Assembly (NCBI GenBank): GCA_963759125.1
Contig: CAVWXN010000002.1
Coordinates: forward strand, 62,001-126,000
Length of the DNA stretch: 64,000 bases
Direction of reading: 5' to 3'
DNA from: JABDQA01 sp963759125
GTDB taxonomy: Bacteria > Desulfobacterota > Desulfobulbia > Desulfobulbales > Desulfocapsaceae
Shown: positions 44,890-53,698 of the stretch, piece by piece
Position numbering within the stretch: position 1 is the stretch's first letter
Layout: each line of letters begins with the position of its first letter
The notes under the pieces: generated by a model
The model's input: the letters and a program-made list of their open reading frames with translations, nothing else
Told to the model about the DNA's origin: nothing
Database searches by the model: none
Translations under genes and position numbers: made by a program

Positions 44890-46521
44890 ATGGAAAAATT
44901 TTACAATACTTTGATTAATATAAAGAGTATATCGAGAATAAAATTTCATTTCAGAATTGTTGGTTTTATTCTATTCCTCTCCTGCACCTCATTAGCAGAT
45001 GCGGCAACCTACTATATTTCTTTTGATGGAAGTGACAACAATTCAGGTACAATTGAGCAGCCATTTAGAACTATCAAGTATGCTGTCTCTAAATTGGAAC
45101 CAGGAGATATTTTATATATTCGCGGTGGAGATTATCGTGAGGATTTCCCGAACTGGGATTATGGTTACATTGATGGAATCAAAGGCACAAGCTCGAATCC
45201 AATTTTAATCTCTGCATATCAGAAAGAAAAACCTATTTTTAGTAATCTTACAGTGAAAAATAGTGAATGGCTAGAGTTTAATGGAAACCAGATGCTGGCG
45301 GAACAACCATTGCTCGATAATTGGAAAGATCTGCCGGAAATAGTAATCGATGACCCTAGCGTTGGAGCAATCGATCCTAAAGAAAATCGGAATACGAGAG
45401 GACTAAGGGTTCGCAAGAAATATGCATCATATATGAAACTTAAAGATAACCCTGACAAATCGTGGAAAACAGGTGTTACCATTAACAACACACATAGCTG
45501 TATTTTTAGAAATACTGAGATATCAAAATTCAGGGCAGGAATCACTATTACTGATGGTTCATCGAATAATCAAATAATCAGTAATATAATTCATCACACA
45601 ATAAACGCAATTTTTACCTCGGGTAATTCCGATTTACCAAGTGCAGAGAATAATATTATTTCAAACAATCATTTTTATCAAAATTTTTTTTCTGCCGTAC
45701 GTCTGCGTAATAATGCAAAAGGAAATCTAGTTGAAAATAATCTTTCAGAATTTAATGGCGTGCAACACATGGACACTCACTCCGGAGGTTCAAATAATAT
45801 ATTTAGATATAATACACTTCTGTATGCTGGATTTTACGCGGAAACAATGAGAAATCCCGGTCCGAGTGGGATAAGTATACACTCAGCAGGACCTGGAAAC
45901 GTTGTTGACGGAAATTTTATAGCATTTCAAATAGATGTTACTGGGAATGATGGAGGTGGAATTATTACAGACTATACGGATCATCAGACAATTATTAGAA
46001 ACAATATCCTTTATCGCAATATGGGCCACGGTTTTGTTTCTACCCATTCAGGAAAGAATATTGTCGTACATAATGTGTTCGCTGAGAATGGATATAATAG
46101 TAGCAAACACAAATTTGGCATTGCTATGTCAAAGTCAGAAGATGTTAATCACATTATTGCAAATAATATTTTTTATAAAAATAAGTCCGGTGGAATGTTT
46201 TTCGGCGGTCGGCTTAATCAGCAGAAATTTATTGACTATAATTTATATTTTCAGCCAAGATCGCCCATCGTTGTAGACAATATTTCGGACAACAGTACTC
46301 ATTTTTATGACTTATTATCGTACCAGAATGCAACAGGATTTGGTAAGCACTCAATTAATAAAGACCCTCTGTTTTTAGATCCAGGAAAAGGCATCTTTCA
46401 TCTGCAGATTGATTCACCTGCTAGAGATGCAGCATCTCCTCTTCATTCTGCAGGTACTGACAAAGAAGGAATGGCCAGACCATCGAGGTACGGTCCCGAT
46501 ATCGGAGCATATGAACATTAA
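44890..46521 (+). CDS. Secreted right-handed parallel beta-helix protein (pectate-lyase-like/NosD-type)
   Basis: A 543-residue protein with an N-terminal signal or anchor (hydrophobic residues about 22-38, ending LADAA). The mature part begins with a DUF1565-like stretch (YYISFDGSDNNSGTIEQPFRTI, KLEPGDILYIRGGDY). It continues with many coils of the NxIxxN type (NNQIISNIIHH, NNIISNNHFY, NLVENNLSEF, NHIIANNIFY), and ends with a DIGAYEH tail common in such enzymes. It could be a polysaccharide lyase or epimerase. The gene is strongly AT-rich and codon use differs from the core, suggesting recent acquisition. The ribosome site is GAGGATG 13 bases before the start. Confidence 0.85.
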   Translation: MEKFYNTLINIKSISRIKFHFRIVGFILFLSCTSLADAATYYISFDGSDNNSGTIEQPFRTIKYAVSKLEPGDILYIRGGDYREDFPNWDYGYIDGIKGTSSNPILISAYQKEKPIFSNLTVKNSEWLEFNGNQMLAEQPLLDNWKDLPEIVIDDPSVGAIDPKENRNTRGLRVRKKYASYMKLKDNPDKSWKTGVTINNTHSCIFRNTEISKFRAGITITDGSSNNQIISNIIHHTINAIFTSGNSDLPSAENNIISNNHFYQNFFSAVRLRNNAKGNLVENNLSEFNGVQHMDTHSGGSNNIFRYNTLLYAGFYAETMRNPGPSGISIHSAGPGNVVDGNFIAFQIDVTGNDGGGIITDYTDHQTIIRNNILYRNMGHGFVSTHSGKNIVVHNVFAENGYNSSKHKFGIAMSKSEDVNHIIANNIFYKNKSGGMFFGGRLNQQKFIDYNLYFQPRSPIVVDNISDNSTHFYDLLSYQNATGFGKHSINKDPLFLDPGKGIFHLQIDSPARDAASPLHSAGTDKEGMARPSRYGPDIGAYEH

Positions 46522-47173
46522 CTTACTCACAGCTGGTTGAACTTCAGGCTACCGACCTATTTATCTCTAGCGGAACAGGATCATCAATCGTAGGTTGAAG
46601 ATATGTCAAACTTGAAAATGTTACTCATCCTCAAGAAAAAAGGTGGATCGTTTGCCTGGTGCAGATCAAGGTCATCGATACTTGATTCTGGGTTGATTTA
46701 ATCAGGCTGGGTCATGCATGAAAAATTTGTGGTAGCAGCAAAGAGATTTGTTAATCTTCTTGATTAACGCTTGCCGGATACATTTTAGTTTGTTAGGTAG
46801 TATACTATATGAAATAAAATTGATCGGAATTTAAAGCTTATATAAAGTTAGTTTCATTTGCAAATTATCTTAGCTTTTAGAGATATTAATTATAATCTGG
46901 AATGACTAGTGTCTGGAATAATCGAACGTTATCTTGAGTAGGTATTTGTTATTCAAACATAAATACAACATTTTGTCTGTTACCGACTTGAAAATAAGTC
47001 TTCCAGTATACACCGTGTCCACCTCCCTGGGCTATAGTGTTATGAACTGAGAAAGTGGAACAATGTGAATCTATTTTCAAGTCGCTAGCAGGCAAAAGAA
47101 GTATTATATCTTGTACATTTGTTGTATTAATCAGCCCGATGTTTTGAATGTTGGGACACACTGATATAGAATC
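46522..47173. other. AT-rich gap without a recognisable gene
   Basis: About 650 bases. A perfect small hairpin GTTAATC-TTCTT-GATTAAC is present near 46749, without a T run. A 70-codon minus-strand frame (46949-47161) has no family resemblance. GTGTCCACC near 47014 resembles the IS-end-like string at 43841. Confidence 0.4.
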
Positions 47174-47872
47174 ATGAAGAAAAACGTAAAGATAAAGATC
47201 TCCCCAGAAAAAATATTTTTAATTCTTGGCATTATAACTGTACTTTTTTTTATTGCGAATTTGGCAGGTTACACACTTAAATACTTATTCTCAGAGCCAT
47301 TGGTTAAGAATTTCACACTGATTAATCTTGATTTGGAAAAAAACATTCCCACGTATTTCTCTTCTTTAATTCTCATGTCTTCAGGCCTTTTATTGGCTTG
47401 GATAGCTGTTTATAAATACCAGTTCAAAAAGCCATTTTTTATCCACTGGGCTGTCTTTTCACTTATTCTCATATTCATGTCTATCGACGAATCAGCTTGT
47501 ATGCACGAACTTTGTATACGCCCACTTAGGTCACTATTTGATTTATCCGGATTCTTTTACTTCGCTTGGGTCATTCCGGGAATTTTTTTTGTTGTTGTTT
47601 TCATGTTTTTTTTCGCAAAGTTAATTTTAAGTCTTCCAGTAAAAACTAAACAAATTTTCATTGCTGCAGGTGCCATTTATATAATGGGCGTGATCGGAAT
47701 GGAGATGATTGATGGACATCATGCATCTATTTACGGCAGGGATAACTTCATATATGGGATTTTAACATCTATAGAAGAAACTCTTGAAATGATAGGAGTT
47801 ATTCTTTTTTTATATGGACTCATGGATTATCTCCGTATTTTAGGGGCAACTGTCAACATAGATTTTGAATAG
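47174..47872 (+). CDS. Polytopic membrane protein with conserved acidic/histidine motifs, function unknown
   Basis: A 232-residue protein with about six hydrophobic segments. Polar residues are clustered at membrane boundaries: SIDESACMHE after the third segment, EMIDGHHA before the last, and SIEETLEMIG at its start. Such intramembrane Asp/Glu/His sets are typical of metal-dependent membrane hydrolases, but no named family is recognised with confidence; I recall similar uncharacterised proteins near polysaccharide genes. It is AT-rich like the beta-helix gene 650 bases upstream. ATG 47174 lacks a strong ribosome site. Confidence 0.65.
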   Translation: MKKNVKIKISPEKIFLILGIITVLFFIANLAGYTLKYLFSEPLVKNFTLINLDLEKNIPTYFSSLILMSSGLLLAWIAVYKYQFKKPFFIHWAVFSLILIFMSIDESACMHELCIRPLRSLFDLSGFFYFAWVIPGIFFVVVFMFFFAKLILSLPVKTKQIFIAAGAIYIMGVIGMEMIDGHHASIYGRDNFIYGILTSIEETLEMIGVILFLYGLMDYLRILGATVNIDFE

Positions 47873-47985
47873 CTTAGGCAACCTTTTTAAAACCTGGATT
47901 TATCTTTTATCTGGTGATCACCATTTGGCACCTCACCGCAGTCATAATTTAATTAATGTCAAAGAAAAAATTTTTCGATGAGCCT

Positions 47986-48081
47986 CACCCATATTCTGGA
48001 CACAGAAAATTCTAGATTTTCTGGCGTTTGTGACCTTCACCCAAATCATGGACACGCAAAATTATAGATTTTCGGGCGTTT
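47986..48081. repeat. Two tandem imperfect 44-base direct repeats
   Basis: Units at 47986-48029 and 48038-48081 share CACCCA...TGGACAC..AAAATT.TAGATTTT..GGCGTTT with a few mismatches. The second unit runs into the 3' end of the IS3 relic, so they probably derive from an IS end duplicated by nested insertion. Confidence 0.7.
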
Positions 48082-48629
48082 ACAGTACTTCTTTCTAAAC
48101 TCATTCGGCGTCATATTTTCAAGAGATGAATGAGGTCGTAAGCTGTTATATTCCTTTTTCCATATGCTGGTCTTCTCTCGGGCATCTGCCAAGGAAAGAA
48201 ACCAGTTCGTATTCAAACACTCGTCTTTGAAGCTTCCATTAAATGATTGTATCAATGCGTCATCTGTCGGTTTTCCAGGCCTGCAGAAATCCAAAATGAC
48301 ATCGTGCTCATAGGCCCACCTATCGAGTTCCTTCGAGATAAACTCTGGTCCGTTGTCAACTTGAATTCGCTGGGGCCTGCGCCCTCAAAATGGCGCAGAC
48401 GATTAAGTTCGTTTACCGCATCACGCCCTTTGATGGAGCGGTCCACGTAGATGCCAAGACACTCTCGAATATGATTATTAATATAGTTAGGCGCGAATTC
48501 GACACCCGATGAATAGGTTGTCGGAGACCAAATCCATCGACCAGCACTCTTTTTCTGGTGCCTCTCTCGCTCCAGGCTTTGACATCTTGTAAATGAAGAG
48601 ACTCCCGGTCCATCTATGGTCAAGTGCAA
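48046..48629 (-). mobile_element. Decayed IS3-family OrfB (integrase catalytic region) relic
   Basis: The 3' part (48046-48294 and beyond, minus strand) reads VDNGPEFISKELDRW, DFCRPGKPTDDALIQSFNGSF, DECLNTNWFLSLADARE and RPHSSLENMTPNEF, the C-terminal half of IS3-type transposases. Upstream, RECLGIYVDRSIKGRDAV is in another frame, and the N-terminal half is scrambled. The catalytic Glu normally in the IESFNGS position is Gln (IQSFNGS). The element is inactive. It marks the right side of the AT-rich island. Confidence 0.85.
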
Positions 48630-49340
48630 GAGTCATCATTACAGACAAGAAATAGTTCATCCTATATGGATAAAATAGGTTCCCGATCAGCTAGCTTCGT
48701 CAATAATGCATAGAAGTCTTTACTGCCACCATCCTCAACTTTCAGATGAACGGGAGGAGAACGGAGATTCTTATTCCAGTTTCTTTTCTCTTGATAATCT
48801 GTTGTAGTCGATTTAGGTTTTATTAGTCTTTTAAGGTTTCTATGGTATTATTCCCAAAGATCATCCATCGTGGGAGGGGACTTATACCGTATTTCCTCCT
48901 CTTTGGGATTAGTGCCTTGAAACGCTAGCTCCAGTTTCTCGGCGGCCACAAGACGAGCATCGGCTAACTAAACTGTTGGGTATTGACCTAAGGATAAGAA
49001 TTTTCTTTTGCTCTTGTAGGAGTATCTGACGCACCAAGTTTTCATTCTCGACCCGACTCAAATACATAGGACAGCAGTATGGTCAGGAGTTGGAGGATTA
49101 AGATCTCCATAGTTGGTTCCTTGACCAACGTTTGGCTTCAGGTTTTGGATAAACATGTCAGTGAATTTTGTTTTATAGTCACCCCTTTAATTACAGTTTT
49201 GGTTGTAAATACTGGTTGGTCGTGAGATGCCGCCAATTTTAGGGACACTAAAAATATAACGAATCAAGATTAAACCATTATAATCAAGGCTTTTTACAGT
49301 ATCGGGCAGTCTCAAATTATCCCAGGAAGATTGTTGGGAA
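48630..49340. other. Gene-free AT-rich stretch at the right side of the island
   Basis: About 710 bases without an open frame of note. One minus-strand segment (about 48870-48960) reads as a short coding-like peptide (VAAEKLELAFQGTNPKEEEI) but is interrupted on both sides and probably belongs to another decayed gene. Confidence 0.4.
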
Positions 49341-50192
49341 ATGATAGATCTTCATCTCCACTCCACCTTTTCTGATGGTACCTTTTCCCCTGGAGCGCTG
49401 GTCCGGATGGCCAAAGAAATCGGGTTAAAGGCTATATCGATCACCGACCATGACACCGTAGATGGCACTGGTGAGGCCGTAACGGCTGGAAAGAAATATG
49501 GTGTTCGAGTCATCTCAGGAGTGGAACTGAGTGTCTTTCTCGATGATTTCAATTTTCATCTGCTCGGCTATCACTTCGACTGGAGTGATAGGGGTTTGGA
49601 AACTAAGCTGGATGTACTGCAGGAGTCAAGAAACAGAAGAAATACGATGATCATCTCACAACTTCAGAATCTGGGGCTCGATATATCAGAGGCTGAACTG
49701 CGGAAGGTTTCTTGCAGTGGTCAGACCGGCAGGCCCCATATCGCCCGTCTGCTGGTGAAAAAAAAAATCGTCAGAGACATCGATCAGGCCTTTGCGCTTT
49801 ATTTGCGTAAAGGCAAGCCTGGGTATGCCAGCCGTTTTATCTACCACGTGGCAGAAGCGATCTCGCTGATTCATAACAGCGGTGGTTGCGCGGTGCTGGC
49901 CCACCCGGCCCAGATAAGCAGGTCCACCCAATTGTTAAGTGATCTGCTGGGGCATCTGAAGTCCATGGGATTGGACGGTATTGAAACCTACTATCCAAAC
50001 CAGAAAGGCTCGTTTCGTAAAGCTCTGCACCGTCTTGCCGCTCATCATGGCCTGTTTGAGACCGGAGGTAGTGACTACCACGGTGATATCAGGCCCAATA
50101 CGGCGATGGCAGGAAGACAAGGAAACTCGGTACCATTGGAACTTCTTGAACTTATGGACCGTTACCACCACCTACAACAGAAAGTGATATAG
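49341..50192 (+). CDS. PHP-domain phosphoesterase (RNase AM/nucleoside bisphosphate phosphatase type)
   Basis: A 283-residue PHP protein with the metal motifs DLHLHSTFSDG, SITDHDTVDG, GVELSV, HP in AVLAHPAQ, and GSDYHGD near the end. This pattern matches the YciV/TrpH group, which hydrolyses 3',5'-bisphosphate nucleotides or trims RNA 5' ends. It starts core DNA after the AT-rich island and is followed by the response regulator two bases after its stop. Confidence 0.87.
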   Translation: MIDLHLHSTFSDGTFSPGALVRMAKEIGLKAISITDHDTVDGTGEAVTAGKKYGVRVISGVELSVFLDDFNFHLLGYHFDWSDRGLETKLDVLQESRNRRNTMIISQLQNLGLDISEAELRKVSCSGQTGRPHIARLLVKKKIVRDIDQAFALYLRKGKPGYASRFIYHVAEAISLIHNSGGCAVLAHPAQISRSTQLLSDLLGHLKSMGLDGIETYYPNQKGSFRKALHRLAAHHGLFETGGSDYHGDIRPNTAMAGRQGNSVPLELLELMDRYHHLQQKVI

Positions 50193-50194
50193 CG

Positions 50195-51592
50195 ATGATT
50201 CCGATGCCCACCATTCTGGTAGTCGATGACGAACCTAACTATCTGATCGTCCTGTCTGAGCTGCTCAGGGATGAGAATTTCGAAGTTTATACCGCTCCGG
50301 GAACAGATGAGGCGATGAGTATCGTCAAGGAGGTTGATCTTGATCTGGTGATTACTGACATGCAAATGCCCGGGAAAGACGGTTCAGTACTGATGCATGA
50401 GGTCAAATCCCACAACGAGGATCTACCGGTGATCGTCATCACCGCCTATGCGGAAGTAGAAAAAGCGGTGGCAGCCATGCAGGCCGGAGCATTCAGTTAT
50501 CTGGCCAAACCTTTTTCCAATGATGAACTGATTGCCACTATAAGTCGTGCAGTGAGTCATTATAAACTGATCAAGGAGAATATCAGACTGCGGGAGGAGA
50601 TGAAGCAGCGCTCGGGGTTTGATACCATGATCGGTAAGAATCCCCAAATGATCCAGATTTATGAATTGATTAAAAAAGTGGCGCCTACTCCGGCTTCGGT
50701 GCTCATCACCGGCGAAAGTGGTACCGGCAAGGAACTGGTTGCCAAAGCGATACATGTCAACAGCCCCAGGGAACCATTTCCATTTATAACCGTGAACTGT
50801 GCCGCCCTGGCGGAAAACCTTCTCGAGAGTGAACTCTTCGGTCATGAGAAAGGTGCCTTCACCGATGCGGCGACCATGCGTAAAGGCAGGTTTGAGCTCG
50901 CCAACCAGGGTACGATATTTCTCGATGAAATAGGTGAAATTCCGTTGTCTTTGCAATCCAAACTGCTCCGGCTGCTGCAGGAAAAGAATTTCGAGCGAGT
51001 CGGCGGGAATCTGACCATCGATGTCGATGTCAGAATTATCAGTGCCACCAACAAGGATCTTAAGGAGGAGGTGCAGCAGGGCCGATTCAGGGAAGATCTG
51101 TTCTATCGTCTCAACGTCATACATCTTGCCTTGCCGGCCCTGCGTGACAGGATGGACGATATCCCTCTGCTCGTTGACCACTTCATAATAAAATGCGCAA
51201 CCAATCTGGGAAAAGAAAAACTTGAAATTGCCCCGGAGGCTCTGCGGCTGTTGGTTAATCTGCCCTGGGAAGGAAACGTCAGGGAATTGGAAAATACTAT
51301 CGAACGTGCCGCCATATTGTGCAACGATAATGTCATCGAGCCGGATGACGTCCAGCCGGAATCGGTGTCGCTTGACAAAAGTTCGGAATGGAGCAGGGAA
51401 GTGGATATACTCGACTATATCCCCGAGTCGGTGGAACTCAACGATGTACTTTATACTGTTGAAGAACGGCTCTTGAGGAGGGCCCTGGAAAAAACCGGAC
51501 ACGTGCAGGCCAGAGCGGCAGAACAGCTCGGCATTACCAAGAGTCTGCTGCAGTATAAGATGAAAAAATACGGCATCAAGAAACGGAAGTAG
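50195..51592 (+). CDS. NtrC-type sigma-54-dependent response regulator
   Basis: A 465-residue regulator with a receiver domain (VVDDEPNYLIVL, phosphoacceptor in DLVITDMQMPG), an AAA+ domain (Walker A GESGTGKE, GHEKGAFTDA, Walker B TIFLDEIGEI), and a Fis-type helix-turn-helix at the end (ARAAEQLGITKSLLQYKMKKY). The sigma-54 contact loop reads GAFTDA instead of GAFTGA, a variant I recall from other Deltaproteobacteria. No histidine kinase is adjacent. Start ATG 50195 or ATG 50204. Its target promoter is not evident. Confidence 0.9.
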   Translation: MIPMPTILVVDDEPNYLIVLSELLRDENFEVYTAPGTDEAMSIVKEVDLDLVITDMQMPGKDGSVLMHEVKSHNEDLPVIVITAYAEVEKAVAAMQAGAFSYLAKPFSNDELIATISRAVSHYKLIKENIRLREEMKQRSGFDTMIGKNPQMIQIYELIKKVAPTPASVLITGESGTGKELVAKAIHVNSPREPFPFITVNCAALAENLLESELFGHEKGAFTDAATMRKGRFELANQGTIFLDEIGEIPLSLQSKLLRLLQEKNFERVGGNLTIDVDVRIISATNKDLKEEVQQGRFREDLFYRLNVIHLALPALRDRMDDIPLLVDHFIIKCATNLGKEKLEIAPEALRLLVNLPWEGNVRELENTIERAAILCNDNVIEPDDVQPESVSLDKSSEWSREVDILDYIPESVELNDVLYTVEERLLRRALEKTGHVQARAAEQLGITKSLLQYKMKKYGIKKRK

Positions 51593-51616
51593 TAACTCAG
51601 TCCCGTAAGCCCTTTT

Positions 51617-52480
51617 TTAGACGTTGCTTCCCCATTTGAGTTTGTTTCTTAAAATCGTGAAATAATCCTTCTCGGTGGAAACGATGAGGTGCAGCGGATG
51701 TTCCGCTTGAGCGACCTCAAGAATGTCACCGGGTCTCATTTCCCACCCTTTCTGACCGTCGATGATGATATCGGCGGAGGTGTTGGAATCGTCTGGTTGC
51801 AGTTCGGAGCTGATCGTCTTGTCAGCCGGCAATATGATCGGTCTGCTGCTCAACATAAACGGGCAGATCGGGGTGACCAGGATGGTTTCCAGACCGGGAT
51901 GGACAAGCGGGCCGCCGGCCGAAAGCGAATAAGCGGTGGAGCCGGTCGGTGTGGAGAGGATGAGGCCGTCTGCCTTGTAGGTGGTGATATAATCGTTATC
52001 GGCCTTGGTGGACAGGTAAAGCAGGCGATCTGCGGCATTCTTGCTGATCACCACATCATTGAGGGCGTACCTGTAATCGTCTGGCTGGCCGTTTCTGAGC
52101 AGGCGGGCCTTAAGCATCGACCTGAGCTCCATAGTCACCGATCCACCGATGATAGCGCGAAGTGCCGGCTTGGCTTCAGTCTCTGTCAATTCGGTGAGGA
52201 AACCGAGGTTGCCCAGGTTAATTCCGATTACCGGGACTTCATAACGGGCAGCGGTTTCTGCAACATGGAGAAGGGTTCCGTCACCACCGAGGATTATCCC
52301 CAGGTCGAGATCAGGGGTCAGCTCATTGAAAGCCGTCTCTATGGACCGTTCTTCGAGCCAGGACTGTAAATGTTTCGCGTAATCAGCTGCAGCATCGTTA
52401 TCTTTCTTGACGATAATGCCGGTTCGCTGCACTTGGAAATCATCAATGGTGCGGACAAATCGATTTCGTGACACCATCAT
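51617..52480 (-). CDS. nadK: NAD kinase
   Basis: Phosphorylates NAD to NADP. The 287-residue protein has the nucleotide motif LGGDGTLLH, NLGNLGFLTE, LNDVVISK and the conserved TPTGSTAYSLSAGGP. It overlaps proC by four bases (ATGA), with a second ATG right after the first. It is convergent with the NtrC-type regulator. Confidence 0.95.
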   Translation of the reverse strand: MMVSRNRFVRTIDDFQVQRTGIIVKKDNDAAADYAKHLQSWLEERSIETAFNELTPDLDLGIILGGDGTLLHVAETAARYEVPVIGINLGNLGFLTELTETEAKPALRAIIGGSVTMELRSMLKARLLRNGQPDDYRYALNDVVISKNAADRLLYLSTKADNDYITTYKADGLILSTPTGSTAYSLSAGGPLVHPGLETILVTPICPFMLSSRPIILPADKTISSELQPDDSNTSADIIIDGQKGWEMRPGDILEVAQAEHPLHLIVSTEKDYFTILRNKLKWGSNV

Positions 52481-53283
52481 TTGGTCCCCAGCTCTCGAGA
52501 CCGATTGCAGGCGGCCTCCACGGCTTCGATTACGGTTGCTTTGAAACCCCCTGCTTCCAGCTGATAGAGGCCGCTGGCGGTAGTTCCTCCTGGCGAGGTG
52601 ACCTGATCGCGCAAGACCGCGGGATGGGTGTCTGATCCTTTTAGACAGAGAGCTGCTCCCAGGACTGTCTGGACGGCAAGCTCACGGGCCACGGCGCGGC
52701 TCAGTCCGGTTTTTACTCCCCCTTCTATCAATGCCTCGATGAAGCTGAACACATAAGCGGGACCGGAGCCGCTCAAACCGGTGACCGCATCCATTAATTT
52801 TTCTTCGACAATCACCGCACTTCCTACTGCGCTGAAAAGAGATTCAGCAAAACTAAGATCCTCGTCAGTGACATACTGGTTTCTGCACAGAGCCGAGGCC
52901 CCCTCCTGAATCAAGGCGCCCATATTAGGCATAACCCGGATAACTGGACATTGATTGCCAAGATAATCATGGTAGAAGGCAATCGGCAGTCCGGCAGCGA
53001 TGGTGATAATGAGCTGAGTGTTATGATAATCCTTCAGCATAGTGAGTACTGAACTCATCACCTGCGGTTTAACGGCCAGGACGACAACCTCTGCTTCGTC
53101 CATGAATCCGTCAAGACTGGGAACGGTTTTCAGATCATAGGTCGAAGTCAGATACTGACGCCGCTGGGCGACGGGTTCTGCCACCCTGATCTGTTCTTTG
53201 GCAAGGGTTTGAGCCTGGACCAGTCCTTTGATTAGAGCTTCGGCCATCTGGCCGCCGCCGACGAAGCCGATGGATCGAGTCAT
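52477..53283 (-). CDS. proC: Pyrroline-5-carboxylate reductase
   Basis: Last enzyme of proline synthesis, NADPH-dependent, which fits its coupling to nadK. The 268-residue protein has the Rossmann loop GFVGGGQMAEALIKG, LAVKPQVM, IRVMPNMGALIQEGASA, TGLSGSGPAYVF and the C-terminal DQVTSPGGTTASGL signature. Confidence 0.95.
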   Translation of the reverse strand: MTRSIGFVGGGQMAEALIKGLVQAQTLAKEQIRVAEPVAQRRQYLTSTYDLKTVPSLDGFMDEAEVVVLAVKPQVMSSVLTMLKDYHNTQLIITIAAGLPIAFYHDYLGNQCPVIRVMPNMGALIQEGASALCRNQYVTDEDLSFAESLFSAVGSAVIVEEKLMDAVTGLSGSGPAYVFSFIEALIEGGVKTGLSRAVARELAVQTVLGAALCLKGSDTHPAVLRDQVTSPGGTTASGLYQLEAGGFKATVIEAVEAACNRSRELGTK

Positions 53284-53431
53284 TGTAGGTCACCGATGGA
53301 TGATTTTCAGGACAATATCTATTAATTCTGCTATTCTACCATTTCCCCGAAATGAGGTCTAGATGACTTATACAAAAGTTCCGCGATGTTGTCATAGGGT
53401 TTGAGAGTTAATTTTTCATTGAAAAGGTGCG

Positions 53432-53614
53432 ATGATGATCAACAGAGATTTATTGGACATACTTGCTTGTCCTCAGTGTAAGGGGCCCATTGAATTGACC
53501 AAGGAAGAGAATGGTCTGGTTTGCGACAAGTGTCGGCTGCTCTATGAAATAATAGATGATATACCGGTTATGCTCATCGATAAGGCCAAACGACTTGATG
53601 AACAAGACGGATGA
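53432..53614 (+). CDS. Trm112-like small zinc protein (UPF0434 family)
   Basis: A 60-residue protein with ILACPQCKGP and CDKCRLLYEIIDDIPVML, giving a four-cysteine zinc site, typical of Trm112/YcaR proteins. These act as partners or activators of methyltransferases or as small folding factors; the bacterial role is poorly known. Two ATG codons are adjacent. The phosphohexomutase gene follows after 84 bases. Confidence 0.85.
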   Translation: MMINRDLLDILACPQCKGPIELTKEENGLVCDKCRLLYEIIDDIPVMLIDKAKRLDEQDG

Positions 53615-53698
53615 AATGATCGAAGATTTTTATTTGTAAAAAGAGAACGAGCGACTAACTCTGGAGTAATTGAGAATTTGACTACAGGAGCCTGAGAC

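Noticed and set aside
46949..47161. 70-codon minus-strand open frame in the AT-rich island
   Set aside because: No ribosome site, no family resemblance and low-complexity surroundings; considered chance.
43821..49340. Defence island or integron
   Set aside because: No restriction, toxin-antitoxin, CRISPR, integrase or attC-like features; only IS relics and two unrelated genes.
50423..51502. 359-codon minus-strand open frame
   Set aside because: Complementary shadow of the NtrC-type regulator, whose motifs are all intact on the plus strand.
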